In this document: piece by piece, positions 10,601 through 24,100 of the stretch | Layout: every line of letters begins with the position of its first letter | Position numbering within the stretch: the first letter of the stretch is position 1 | Assembly (NCBI GenBank): GCA_018881555.1 | Contig: JACAXG010000061.1 | Coordinates: 2,852,001 to 2,916,000 of the forward strand | DNA from: Amblyornis subalaris | Lineage: Eukaryota; Chordata; Aves; Passeriformes; Ptilonorhynchidae | Reading direction: 5' to 3' | DNA: 64,000 nucleotides | Position numbers and translations under genes: made by a program | Notes under the pieces: generated by a model | Databases searched by the model: none | Told to the model about the DNA's origin: nothing | Seen by the model: the letters and a program-made list of their open reading frames with translations, nothing else

Positions 10601-12992
10601 TGTCTGCTTGCTTAGCTGAGTACACTGATAAATAAGCCGGTGCTTCTTAACAAATAAGTAGCTAAATACACTTAAAGAAAAATTGATTCAGTTGGAAATC
10701 TTGCTGTCGTAGTTGGATCTAAAAATGACTCTCCCATCCAGTAGTTTGTTAGTTGGGGAGATTGGTGCAGTCTCTGCTGGGACTGTTTGTGCTGTCACTT
10801 GGAAGCATGTGAGTTTACTGCTGAATGGAATTTATTAGCTATGAATGGAAGTGTGCACATTTAACTGTGTCAGATCTTTGCAAATAGCTCTGCAAACAGC
10901 ACAGACTAACTAAACAGCAGCAGAATGAAATGTGTAGTTCTTACCAAGTTTACCATACAGTTCTCAGTCTTAGGTCAGATTCCATGCTGTTCAGGAAAGC
11001 AGCAGGGGCCTTCAGAAGGAAGAACTTCCTTGGTACTAATGAATAGGAAATGGAAAAGAGAAGGGTGAACTGTTCAGCAGGTGGACTCCTAATAAAGTGG
11101 AAGGTCTCAAGGCATATTGTCATAATTTGAGGTTTCCAAGATAACTAAATGCTTCATAGATGATTTCAGGTTTCTGGTATTGTTTTACTTTGTTTGTTTT
11201 TAACTGTTCAAGCCTTGAGCTTCTGGCTCCAGGTAGAGTTCTTTTTTGTAGGCAAGACCTGAATTAGGCCTTGTTTGACCACATACCTTGTTTCTTCAAA
11301 GAGCCACCAAACTATTATAAGTGTTTTGTATCACAGTGAGACTGTCTAAATGATAGTGTTAGGTCTTGCTATCAACTGGAGTTGTTGAACTAAAACACTT
11401 CATTAAGTAAGTTTGAGCTCATAAGAATACAGTGGGTTGGGGGTTTTTAAAGTAATCTTATTTATAAGGTACTAGCAAAAAACCTACTTAGAGGAACTTT
11501 CAGTGAAATCAGTAAGAATCCTTTCCTCAGAATTATTAGAATTAGTCTAATTACAAATTTGGCAAGAAATGTTTATGTATGACATTTCAGAACAGTCTGC
11601 TACTTAGCTTGGAATGTATGGGCACTGTATGGAAAACTGGAACTGTATGGCTGTTCATGCTCGACATCTGGTGTGGTACAGTTGTACCAGTTACACATAT
11701 CTGTTTGCCACCTCTGATAAAGACCATTACACACAATGTGTACTTTTGTACACAAACCTCTTTTCTCAGTATAGATGTCGTTATAAAGCTTTTACACATT
11801 TCAAATAATAATAAAAAAATAAAATCCCTTGGGCCTCCCTACCCGAGGCATAAATGATTTTACTTTACAAATATAATTACTGTACTTCCAGGAGGTAATC
11901 TCTCTGGACAGCCATAGACTAGTTTGAATTAGATTACTCTGTTTTTTCCTCCAGGGTGAGTTAATACATTGAGTTTTATTTTTCTGTAATTACTTCAAAA
12001 TGTAGATCACTTTTAATGCTTTGCAATTCTTCCTTATTACTAGACAGGGAAAGCTAAGAATACTTGCATTTGAGAGGTTAACATTAACTGGTTTTTACCC
12101 ATAACTTTATTTCCTTCAGGTAGGTATCTGCTCTGCTCCTCAACTTCATACAGCTTATGCTGTATTCACTTAGTGTCAGTTGTGGAGTTTCTCAATTTGG
12201 AAATAGTGGAAATATTTACTCAATAAGCAGAGAATAAGCACACTAAATCTTTCATTTAACTAAGTCTAGCTAGAGCAATGTTTTTGTTAAATCTGTATTT
12301 CCGGAGTTCTGGGTTTGAAATCTTTCAAGTAGTTTGGCAGTAAGCTTCGTGAATAAAACAAGTTACTACTTTTACCTCTATTACAAAATCTTGGGACAGA
12401 AAACCAGTCAGTGTGAAATAAACAGAGGAGCAGAATTAGTCATGGGAGATAGTCAGGAAAATGCTTTTCCTATTTTTTTCCTTCAGCAGCAAGTTCAAAT
12501 CTCTGGATAGATGATTGTGAACCACGATGGGATGCTAATTCCAAAATGCAAATGCATTTCTATAAATGACCTGTTAGTATTTGGATTTTACTTACTTTAA
12601 GAAGTAGCAATGCACTGAAGCACTAGATGAGAGAAAGCTACAGAGATTAATTTGTAAGTTAACCTCATAGTAAGATAGTGCTGTTTGGAAATAGAAGGAA
12701 GTCTTTGGTGTTTTGAGGTCTCAGGACATGACTTCCTGTGTGCGTTGAATGCAGGACTAGCCAGGATATCTGTAGAGGCAGTTGATTTTAGTTCTGTGGG
12801 TGGCATCTGGTATTGAAGTGCAGGAGTATTATGTACTAATGCAAGATTAAATACAACATTAAAGGGTAAAACTTGTTACGTATATTGTCAATGAAGTCTT
12901 ACGGCCTAGCTACATAACACATAAGTCCATTGCAAACATGAAAGTGTTTGGGTCCTCTTTAATACAGTAGGTTTTCAAATAATAACTGTCAT

Positions 12993-13110
12993 TGGGACAG
13001 ACTGAAGGTCCATCTAACTCCTTTTCCTAACATGCAATGCAACTTCTGAAACTATTCAGAATCTATCAGTAGCTCCTGTGACTTTTATCTCTGAGCAGAT
13101 TTTCAAGAAG
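12993..13110. mobile_element. possible old CR1-related relic
   Basis: The segment beginning GGGACAGACTGAAGGTCCAT resembles the 'gggtcagaccaatggtccatct' motif I remember from old sauropsid LINE-derived repeats. Similarity fades quickly and no end can be placed, so this is a weak call. Confidence 0.3.
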
Positions 13111-13142
13111 ACAGAAGACATGGATGTCTCTTGATGAGAAGG

Positions 13143-13180
13143 AGTTGGGGCCAGAATATTTAGTTGGGGCCAGAAATTTA
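13143..13180. repeat. 19-bp tandem duplication
   Basis: AGTTGGGGCCAGAATATTT is followed immediately by AGTTGGGGCCAGAAATTTA. The two units match over their first 14 bases and differ slightly after. This is a recent local duplication in intron 1 with no evident function. Confidence 0.85.
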
Positions 13181-13779
13181 GCCTTAAATTCAGCTTCCAG
13201 ATAGGGGTAAAGAAGCATAACATGGTCCCCAAGTGCCTAGACATCATTATCCAAGAACTGGTGAAGAATTCGTTGTGCTAATGTGCAACAGCGGCAGAAT
13301 CCAAAATTTAATGCGTTGTTCATGACTAAAATAACATCTTATGTAATTGCCCTGGCCCTGCAAATTAACTACTTCCAAAAAGATCTGATAGCTTTGCANA
13401 AGGGATTGAAAACTAAAACAGCAGAACGACTGATAATGCTAAAGGCATAAGACTTGAAGGTCTCCAGGAAATCCATCCCTTAGCAGACAACGCATTTGCC
13501 ACCCTTTTTCTTTGCTTGCCTACAAGTCATTAGGGAACCAGTATAAATGCAGGAGGATGACCTGAAATACCAGGCACAGGTTAGCAGCTGTGGGTATGGC
13601 TACCTGTAAGAGAAAGTTTCCTACTCCCTAACATTGCACTGAAGAAAGACCCTGCATCGGGAACTTTCTCTGGTTTGATGTGATCTTGCTCTGTGTTAAG
13701 GTATTACCCATTTGAACTGAACAAGATTGTTGCCAGTAATGGATTGGCACTGGCAGTCTTTTAAATGCTCTTTAAAAAA

Positions 13780-13925
13780 TACATATATTTTGTTTGTATG
13801 TGTGCATGTGCCTGTGATACATATATGGAAACATACAGAGAAAGAGGCAACTTTAAATAAAATATAGTATTTTGTATATGTGTGTTAAGATTTGTGTGGG
13901 TGTATATATGTGCATATATATGTAT
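13780..13925. repeat. TG/TA-rich low-complexity tract
   Basis: Interspersed ATATAT, GTATGTGTG and TGTATATATGTG strings form a degenerate alternating purine-pyrimidine microsatellite region with non-repetitive sequence between. Confidence 0.6.
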
Positions 13926-16900
13926 CTTAAAAAAGAGAATGCTTGTCTGTAAACAGAAAGCTCAGCATCCGTAAGCTGTCTAGGAAAACATAAAGTAAGC
14001 ATACATGATATATTCCCCAGGTAATCTCCCAGAATCTGGCTAAAGTTTAACCTGAAGATTTTCTGAACTAAATTCGGTTTGTGGATTGTTTATGTAATTT
14101 GTGCTGTATGCTTTTGCTATTCGAGATGCTTCCATTTCAAAACTGGTCTCAACTTTTTAGTGGACCAGTATTCATACATCAGTTGCTACTGTGCACTGGA
14201 GATCTGTTTGATTAAACATGAGAAACTCTGATCTTTGGATTGAATTACTGTTTAGTTTCCTTCAATAATCGACAATGGGTTTTCACTGGAGTGCTTGATA
14301 AATGAGATGTGATATGTGCAGCGCTGTAGCCTTCTGCGAAGATTGAGCCAGTACCAGTTCTTGTTTTGGTAACAGAGCTGGGGGCAAGTTTGCAGCAGAT
14401 TAATGATTACCCATATTTTAGTTTAGGAAGCATGTCAGACTGACCAGGATACCCACAGATTGTTGTTTGGTTGGCCATTGCTCCATTTTGCCTAATTACG
14501 TGTCCAGGTGAAACAGCAGAAATAGGTGTTTAGCCTCCAAAGACTGGAGCTTGTAGGCGTATTTACCTGCTCTCCAGAAATCTGACTGCTGCCATGTGAC
14601 ATGTTCCTTCTGATCCCATCTTCCATACACGCACCCTGTGTAGGTGGACCCAGCCTTGGCCGAGATCTTGGTGTGGCTTTAAAGGTTCTTCTGCCTTCAG
14701 TGTGGGGTTTTAATAAACACAGAAGGGTAAAGTGTGTTGGGACTAAAGGAAGAATGTTTTAATAGTTTGAATTTTGGGTTGCTTGGTCATTGAGTCCTTT
14801 GAACTTACATGTCTGTGCTGATTACAGGTGGTCATCTGAAGATAAAGGGAAGCCTTCTTGATTAGCAGTAGAAATGGTCTTTCAGGTTATTCTGGCAGTG
14901 TGGTATCTTGTGCCTGGAAATATCTTCAAATGATCTGCGGAAATGCATAGGTGATGAGGAAACAGATCACTGTCTCAGATTGCTGTGATTAGAAAACATC
15001 CTTCCTAAAGTTCCGCTTCACGTTGTCCTATATCTATACTCAGAATTGGGAACAAACTGTAGCAACTGACTCATCTTTCCCTCACTTCAGTCGTTCTACA
15101 GGTAGCCAGCAGTGTGTTATATTCAGTATCACTTGGAAAACACTTCTGGTTTTACAGTAATAAGCAATGACTTTCAAGGTTCTAGGTTCAGTCTTCTGAT
15201 GGAAGTGAGAAGGATGGAGTCTGGAGTTCTAGACCATCTTGTGTTAACAGTGAACAGAAGATGTATTTTGTTCAGTGAAATCAGCTTGAGATGAGATCTT
15301 ATAATCCAAGCAGTGACTTCCATATAGAGTAAAGGCATAGTATTCTAGAAATAGTTTCTACTAGCTGTTGGAAGTGTGGTGTTGAGGATTCAGAGGCATG
15401 TAAGGAGTTCTTTACCCTTTACTTTCCAGTCTATCATCTTTTCACTTGTTGGTGAAAGCCACAGTTGTCATGGTTGATCCTTTTGTCATCAGTTAAAGAG
15501 GCAGTAAAGAAGCAATGTCCCAATACAGTTTTCTAGAAAAGTTTTAAAAAATGTTTCTTCAAGGTGACTTTCCTTTTACCTTTTAATAGGAAGTGTAATC
15601 ATTTACAAACCCCTAGTTTGGCCTGAGTGGAATGTGGAAGCTCCCAGGCTTGACATAAGATTGGAAGCATATAAAAGTAAGAGCAGTTCCATTACCAAGA
15701 ACTTGATCTGGACTTTCCTGGGAGAAGAGATTTTGATAGTGATAGGTAAAACAAATAATTATGTGGGGTCTTCTGGTGTGTTGGTTTTTTTTTTAATTTA
15801 GTTTAGAAATAATGCAAGAGAAACGGAACAGAAATAACGCAACAGATGTGGAGTTCAGAAAAAATTGTCTGACTTTTCTTATCCCAAGTTGCACCAGGAG
15901 GGCAGGTCTTCCTCTGCTTATTGGTACATCTTGCTCAGAGAAGTGACAAAGGTATATCTAATTTCTGCTCTCAAAACCAGCTATAATTTGATCATCTGAT
16001 ATCTTGAAAGTGGGGCTTGACCAGACTTGTGTTTTCTCTTGCTGAAGAAATAGATCCTTTGGAAAAAAATTGAGATAAAGTGCAGCATTAATACGCTTCT
16101 TGTATAGAAATAGGAGGAGAAAAAAGGAGTAAAATTTACCAGCTGTACATTGAATATTGTCTTTCCAAGTGATGCCCAAAAATACTCTTGTGCATCTGAA
16201 GATGTTGAATGCATCATAAATCTCAGCTAATATTATCTGGAATTGCTCTACTTAGTTATCTGTGACCAAAATTAGAATCCTGCTAAAGCTTCTGTTATGT
16301 AGTTATTAGAGTTCATTGGCAGCTTCTGAGTGAGTTAAAAGGATGAAAAAAAAGGCAAAAGAAGTGAAGAGTCATAAGGAGTCTGGATCTTGGCTGTCCA
16401 ATTTTAAAATAGAATTTAAGCATCTTAGAAAGATCTCTAAATGTCTATAGCACAGGTTGCTTTTAATCAAAATACTAATTCTTTCTTTACAGCTAAGCTG
16501 CCATTTTGGTTTTAGTTTCTACTCTGTTTCTTAAGCATTTGGGTATACATAGGAAACAGAAGGAGAACACTTGGGTGAACAGAAATAGGCAGGGAATGGA
16601 AGGATAGTGGAAAAAATCTCGAGTCTATATGAACCTAATGGATTAATCAAGAGTTATACTGTGTGACATTTCACACTTTGTACTTAAGGAAATGTATGCA
16701 AATACCTCTTGTCAGCCCGTTTTGAGGGGATCTGAACATGTAAACCTCTGAATGAGTCTTTCATTCAAGTAGGTCACTTCCTTCCTTTTTGTTATTTTTT
16801 TTTCTGATATAATTCCCCAAACCAATTTTAACAGATGCCTGAACTTTGAAGTCACTGGGACTACTTACCTGCTTGCAGCTAAACATACACTCAAATGCTT

Positions 16901-17144
16901 TTCAGTAATATTTTAGCAAATTCTACTTCTCTGTAATATTGTCTAACCAACCTTTTGAAAGGCAGCAGGCTGAAAGAGGGGCACAGTGAGTGATAAGTTG
17001 AACCTACTCAGCTTTGGTAACCTCTCTCTTTCTCATCAATGAAGAAGCAGAGTGTCATCTTCCAGGCAGGAGTGGCAGGCTGTGTGGATGAAGACAGATG
17101 GAGCAGGTGACAGTCCCATTTAGACGCTACCCGTTCCAGCATGG

Positions 17145-17168
17145 TGTAAGCACTGTGTAGTGCTTACA
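17145..17168. repeat. perfect 10-bp inverted repeat, 4-base loop
   Basis: The arms TGTAAGCACT and AGTGCTTACA are exact reverse complements around the loop GTGT. One such structure is about what chance would give in 64 kb, so no function is claimed. Confidence 0.8.
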
Positions 17169-19431
17169 AAAACGTACAAAAATGACAGATGAGGTGTGGT
17201 TTTCTGGGTCATCAGCTGGAACATGTAAGACATTTTCACATTTTTTCTTTTTCCTACTGAGCTTTGCTGTATCTGGTTTTTCTAACTTCATCATAATGTG
17301 TTGCCTACTTGCCAGCCTTTTTTTTCCCTTTTATTCAATAAATTTTCAAAGAATTCAGTATTAAGTAGGTGTTCAGGACTTTTGGCTCTATGACAAAATT
17401 TTACTTCTATTTCTGTGTTGGAGAGATGACCAAGTTCTGTGTGTATGGTAGGGTATTTGGCTAGCTGATTTAAACACTGATGCTGGAGTGCGTGCACATG
17501 CCTGTATTCTGATGCCTGCAAAAAAATCCATGAGAGATAATCTAACAGTAAGATGATCTTGAATTTCTGCATCTCGGTGAAAAATGCATCACTGAAAAAT
17601 ATTTTCTACCCCTCCCAAAATATAATTCAACAAAAGTCTTCAAAGGATCAAAGTCAGCTAGTTTTTATAGAGGCATCTTTGTATAAGGTGTTGGAAGTGA
17701 AGTGTATAAGGTGTTACAATTTACTCTGTAAATTTGTTTGGGACACTTATTGTAGTCCGTGTCTTTTACGGAATCTATTTCCCTTCCTCAGAAGTCATAG
17801 GGCACTGTGTTGCTTTGCTCTGATACTAGCACAGTAGATTGAAGTAAAAATGTTTGGTGAAAGCGAGAGTATCTGGGATGCAGTTGCAGTGGTATTTCCA
17901 TGCTTCAAATTTATGTCAGTCTTGCAGCTCTGCTGCACTAGCAGATTTGTGCTGCACTGTAAACTTCTCCTTTTGTCATTCTTTGCACTGGTTTTTTGTG
18001 TCTGTTACACAGCAAAATCTGTATCCACCTGTTCTTGGAAAGCCCCATAAATGAAGAGCAAGACTGGTAGAATTACTCTACTGATTGATTCATTTTATTA
18101 AGTCTTGAATTTAAGATAGTCTTCCTGATAATTTAAAACGAGAGGTCTGATATGTGCACATACAGCACTGTGTAAATGTTCCTTTCTCACAAAAAGATGC
18201 CTGTTTAGGTTCGAGTCTGAAACAAGAACTGCCTACTGGCAGATGGGCTTTATTTAAAGAATTAGGAAAACTGACAAACAGTGCCTTGTCTGTAAGTCTT
18301 TGGTAAAATTCCTTTAGGGGAAGGGTTCTGCGGTACCCTCTTAGTATTCAGAATGGATGAGAATATTTTTCAGTCCGTGTTTAAGTTTCTGCTTGGTCCA
18401 TGAGACCAGGAAATTACAGGGCTTCTTGGTGTCCTCTGCTTTAACTTGTTTGATATGCTAACAATTCATTCATTAAGCAGAGGAAGATCGCATTTTTGAG
18501 CACATATGAAATTTATGTAACTGCATTGTGAATTTCAAGTACTTAGAATGTATATAAAAAATTATCATGAGACTATTTAATTCTCTACCCTTTCAGCCAT
18601 AATTTAATCCAATGTTGAGCCAACGTAATGCATGCCTGATTGTATCTTTATCCTTCACAGCCCTTGATGTCCATTGCTCTGGACAGGGGCATGGTGATTA
18701 ATTTGTGAAAAGAATTTTTCAATACAGAGACTTGTCTTCTTTTTTTGAACTATTGGCAGGAGCTCATTCAAACCAGTCTCTCTGGTATTAAAAAACAAGT
18801 GTTGATTCCTTCTGTGTGAAAGTTGGCTTGTCCGAGTCTGAAAACTTAAGCTGAGAAGTGATGTGGTATTTAAATCCTGATGCTGTGTTTGGAAAAACAG
18901 AATCTCTGCCAGATTTTCTGCAGCTGAGAAAGCTTCTTTCATGTTTCAACTGCTTCAGTCATTGAACACAAATTCCTTCTTATGGGATCAAGTGTGATTG
19001 CTTTAACTATGGCAAGTTACTGTAGAGAAATACTCAGTGCCATCAGTAAGCCTGATTTATGGAAAGGATATTATATTGATGAAAATAGAAAGGTCCCTTT
19101 CCGAGCAATATTGTGTATATACTGCTGAGGTCTCTTTCAAACTGAGCATTCCAAAGAAAGTTTCAACCCGGAGACCTGATGGTTTTGATGGATATTTCAA
19201 TGTGCAGACTAATGCCAGTAGGTGGACCAGCAATCCAGTGAGTGCTTGCCAGGCTGCTGGCCTTGTGCCTTTATTAGTGTGCCACTGGACCTGTCCAGGG
19301 ACAGGTGTTCTGGGGAGTCTACCTGCATTGGTTTTCTTTATTAGATCTGTTTCTTCAAGCTGTTTTCCCCTCCTGACTGCACCAAAAAAGCAAGCTAAAG
19401 TCCAGTGTGCAACCTTGCAACTTGGCACACA

Positions 19432-19471
19432 CGTGTAGCTGACTCTAAGGTTCATGTAGCTGACTCTAAGG
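19432..19471. repeat. short tandem duplication
   Basis: TGTAGCTGACTCTAAGG appears twice with three bases (TTC) plus one extra A between the copies. A third, weaker half-copy (GTGCAGCTGAGG) follows. No function is evident. Confidence 0.8.
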
Positions 19472-21138
19472 ATGCGTGCAGCTGAGGTATGAGCATCTGT
19501 TGATTTAGGGAAAGTGCACATCTGGGCTGCTTAAAAGTATCAGCTGCTCTTTGAGTAGAGGCAGTCAACCAGCTTCTCTCTTCAGTGTAAGACTTGTTCC
19601 TGTACCACATGACAAGTGGAATGTGTGCAGGTCTACTGGGGGCTGTGTTTACAGACAGGGTCTCTAAAAGGTTGAAACAGAATCAAGATTTCATATGGGT
19701 GTTGGGCATGCCTTCAAGAACAGTGTTGTGAAAAATGAAAGAAATATAGCTGATTCTTTGAAAAATAACTAAAAGGGTTGATTTCTTTTCTACAACTAGG
19801 AATTCGCATTTCTGAAAATGCATTCTTAGACTGTGTTTTGTTTCAGACCATTCAAAATCCTGAGGAAGAATGGGGCCATTTAACTTCAGTGCCGAGTTTG
19901 CATAAGACAAACTGTTTGTTCCATCTGTTTCTTCCTACCTTGTGTACTGCATAACATGTCTGCTGAGATGGAGCTTGTTTTCTTTAATGACATTCATAAC
20001 TACTGGCAACAATGTAGTTTTGACCTTGTAACACCCAGGAAGTTGTGGAAAAAGACATCATTGCCCTTTCAGGTTTTCTTGGGAACTTGAGGGTAATTTC
20101 ATGTTAAATTATTCCACAATCTAGTTGTGTTCAAAGAACCAATTTATCCATAGGAGGTTACATTGCTCTCTTTTTATATTGCTCTCTGGCCCAATACTCT
20201 TCAGGGAAAGAGGAATTTAGTGGGGAGTAAAATAAGCAGAAACTACCATTGATGGGACTGACTGCTCTGGGAACTCATTTGGTGTGATGGGACAGTCCTC
20301 TCAACTTCATGCTGAAAGTGATTGGCAAAGGAATTACTCTTTTCAAGGTCAGGACCTGGACTTCCTAAAACCTTCTTGTGGAAAAGCTGAAACATGGAAC
20401 TGTTTATTTATTGCAGTGAAATTCCAGGGCTGGGTACAGGGAATCATGGTCCCCAACCTACCATTTCTGATTGTACATGGGAGGACTTTTAACAGGCTAT
20501 TTTGGGAGTCCTCTCCCTGTTGATGGCATTAGAAGTGGTTCTGGCTACTGATACACAGGTAACTGGGCCTCAAAAGTGTGAATCCGAGAGGTTCTAATGT
20601 CAAAACCCAGCAAGGTTCTTGCTTGTATGTATCCTCTTCTCTCCTCTCCTCCCGCCCCTTTTTCTCTGAGACCTCTAAGCAGTGTGGGAAACAACAGAAC
20701 AAAGGACTTGAGTGAGAACCAAGATAATGTGGCTTTTATTGTTTCATCATAAATAGGTTTGAAGAGAGTCAGCATATGAGGATGTGTATGAACTGCTTTT
20801 AGGAAACAACAATTGCAGTTTGAAGTCAAGAAGGACTTTTCTTTTAAAACTTTTTTATTTTTTTCCTCTCTGCATACTTTCTCATGGCTCAGATGCAGTC
20901 AAAAAGCCAGGTTCCATCATGGTCTTATTTTTACAAGAGAAGACATTATAAAAGAGATCATGTCATATAAGTAAAAGTTGTCGTTTCAAACATCACTACT
21001 TGCAGATCTGTAGCAATTTGCCTGTCTCAGAAGATGATGAAAAGCCTCGACAGACACTATTCTTCACTGAGTTTTGTGGTGGTGTGAACTGTTCAAGAAG
21101 AAAAGTTTAGCTGTCTTTGCATTTGCCAGTACTTCTTT

Positions 21139-21153
21139 AAAAAAAAAAAAAAA
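21139..21153. repeat. A15 homopolymer
   Basis: Fifteen A bases in a row, followed by A-rich sequence and a C6 run. Read length here is prone to assembly error. Confidence 0.9.
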
Positions 21154-24100
21154 CACCAAGCAAAAAAGCCCCCCAAAACATTTGAACTGAAGAGTGTGCA
21201 AAACTTGGCTTGTACAGCAGTTACTGAGAGAGTGATTCATGTATTGTGGGTGAGTGGAAGTATATACTTGAATAGTTACGGCTATCAAAGAAGAGGAATA
21301 AACTGAAGTGAGATTACAGGTGGGCAATGTGAAGCTCAAGGGCAGCCAAGGTTTTCCAAAGAAAGAATGGAATGGAAAGATGTTTAAAACTCATTGTATA
21401 GTTAGAAAAACTGTAGCTATATAGTTGCAAGTTTTTCACTGTAAACCTTTACTTAAAAGTTCTCTGGTTTTATTTCAGTTGGAGTGATGGGGTATGTGAC
21501 TGAAAATTCAGAAGTTCTTAGGCAAAACTGAATGAAACAAAACTTGATATTCTGAGGAAATGGAGTAGAAAATCTCAAACATGTCAGTGAGCATCACATA
21601 CCATTCTGAAGATACCCTTTCCTGTTTCACTGCCTGTGCCCACCTTATACAACACAGAATATTGTCATTCACGGTTTACAGCAGTAACTTGGAAATTGAC
21701 TTTAAAGTGAAAGTGGTGAACATTCAAAGAGAACATCCAAAGTGCAATTTCCTTAAAAACATGTAGTTCTTATTGCAAGCTGTCCAAAGACTACTAGAAA
21801 TTACTTTTTCCCCATATTATTGTGCCTAGATATTCTTAAATTGAAGTTAGATTTCCCAGTTTTCATTAACGTTTGCAATCATAAAGAAATCCTGGTTGCA
21901 TAATGTGGGGAAGTAGTCCAGGAGGTAAAACACATGGCTAAGGGCAGTGTGACTTACTCCACAGAGTTTTTCAGTTACCTTCAAAATACAAGTGTAAAGG
22001 TGGTCTTTTTATTCCTTTTCCAGGGTTCTTGAACATACCCTTTGAAGGACTAAAGGAACGTAACTGTTGGGGATCATGAATAGGCAATTGTGTGAATCTT
22101 AACTGCATTAAATTGAAAGAAAACTTTGGAATAGAGTCTCTTCACTAGGGAAGTGACAGAGGTGTATTTTGGGCATTCCTGAAGGTCAAGTAAGCTTTTA
22201 ACATGCCATTTGCACAAAGGTTTTATGTGGCATCTTTCTCTATTTNGAAACATCAGCAGTATTATTCGGCAAACAAATTTGGAAAAGCCATTTTCTATCA
22301 ACTACATCACTACTAACATTCCAACTGTGTTTTGGAAATTTTCTTTGTAGCTAAAGCTTTAGCTGTGTCCTTAGAATAAGCAAGAACTGTGTCATATGAC
22401 AAAAATAGTGAAGTAAATATTTTTTTTATTTTCCTGTTTCAAGGCACCCTGAACTATAACATCATTAATTTAGTGAATTGCTTTTACTGCTTCCTAGTAA
22501 GTTTGTTTGGGCAGAGATAAGCAAGTGTGTGCATGAGAGAGATTAGTTTAGTGGAAGTGGGAGCATTAGAGTTTAGGGATGAACTTCAAGTCAAACTTTT
22601 GGAAAATGTACTAGGTGATCATGTAAAATTGAAAACTGAGGTCCTGGGATAGAGGTAATTTCATTTAATTGTTATAAATTTTGTAGATTCACTCCTGTCT
22701 TAAATTTTTTGCCTTCAGGCTGGGATGCAGTGGAAAATTGAGTGAAATTAAGTAGACTCTGAGTTAACTGAACACTTCCATATGGGAGTTTTTCTTGGTG
22801 GGTCTTTTTCTTTCTATAGAAGAGGGGGCTAGGTATAATAGTAATCAAATATATTTTTAATTTTTGACTAAAGAATATGTTGAGGTAGACTAAATATTTT
22901 CTAAATGGCTTTAATTTATTTTATGCTCCAAAAATCGACTGTCTTACATTTCTGTTTTCTGCATGTAATTTTATTGAGTGATTTTCAAATGTTTGTGTAC
23001 ATCTGTAATGGAACCTCAAAAATATTTTTACGCCTGCATTGGTAGAGCTCTCATTTAAATACTCCAGTGTTTTAGGTTGAAAGGGGGTAATTCAATAATT
23101 ACTTCACAGTAACAGAGGCCTGAAACAGTGCATGCATGAAATGTTAACATAGGGGGGTGATGTGTTCAAAGGGGCATAGATGTAGTTTTTAAAGTGGCTG
23201 CATCATAATGGAGCAATCAGATTTTGAAAGTGCTNTGTTTGGATGCTCTCATTTAGTAAAGCATTCTGCTGCTGTTATAAAATAACTGAGAATGTGTTAT
23301 AATACAGCCTTATTTCACTTGATATCAAAACTCTTCATCATAAAATTCTTATTTGTTAGAATTCCTCAGTTCTCCTACACTTAAAGCTGGAAAAGGAAGC
23401 TGTGTTAAAAGCAAAGTAGTATCTGGATGATACATCATTTCTGGTAGATTTCCTTGTCTAAGCATTTTCACTGAAGCAAAAGAGGGTCCAAAACAAAGTG
23501 CCAAAAACTAATTTGAAGCCTAGAGTAATAGCAGTGGGACAAAATATACGTGTAGTGTTTTCACTGAAGAAAGAGGACACTTTGTTCAGCTACAAATTTA
23601 AATTTTGGAGAAGAGTGAAGTTCAAAATGATGCTTTATACTGTTTTGTGACAGAGCAAGTAGATTGAGCTGGCAGTATGATGTAACTGTAAGAAGGTCAA
23701 AATAGATCTCATTGTCTCTGTATCAGTATTAATGGTGTCGTGCAAGGCACTCATGAGACTGTCATCTGATATATTTTGCACAGTTCTGACTGTCTATATT
23801 GAAAAAAGGGGCAGACTGGAAGAGGGACAGGGGAGTTGATGCCAAGTTTGCTTCTTTCACAGTCGGTATAGGAGAGGAGAAATTGCATTCTGTAGGGCAG
23901 AAAATTGGCCTCTAGGTTAGAACAATGAAAACAGAGACATTGTTTGCCACATGTAAAAAAATTTTGTTAAGAACAGGGACCTGAAAGAATTGTTTAAGAT
24001 AGACATTAACCAAGATTAAGGAAATGCCCAGGTATCTGAAGTGTGGGGTGTTTTTAATGATATGCTCCTGATAATTCTGTTGAGTGATCAGGTGCTTTCA

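Noticed and set aside
19057..19521. 154-codon minus-strand open frame in intron 1, with overlapping plus-strand frame of 133 codons
   Set aside because: No recognisable domain or splice context, and the two strands are open over the same bases. Treated as chance.
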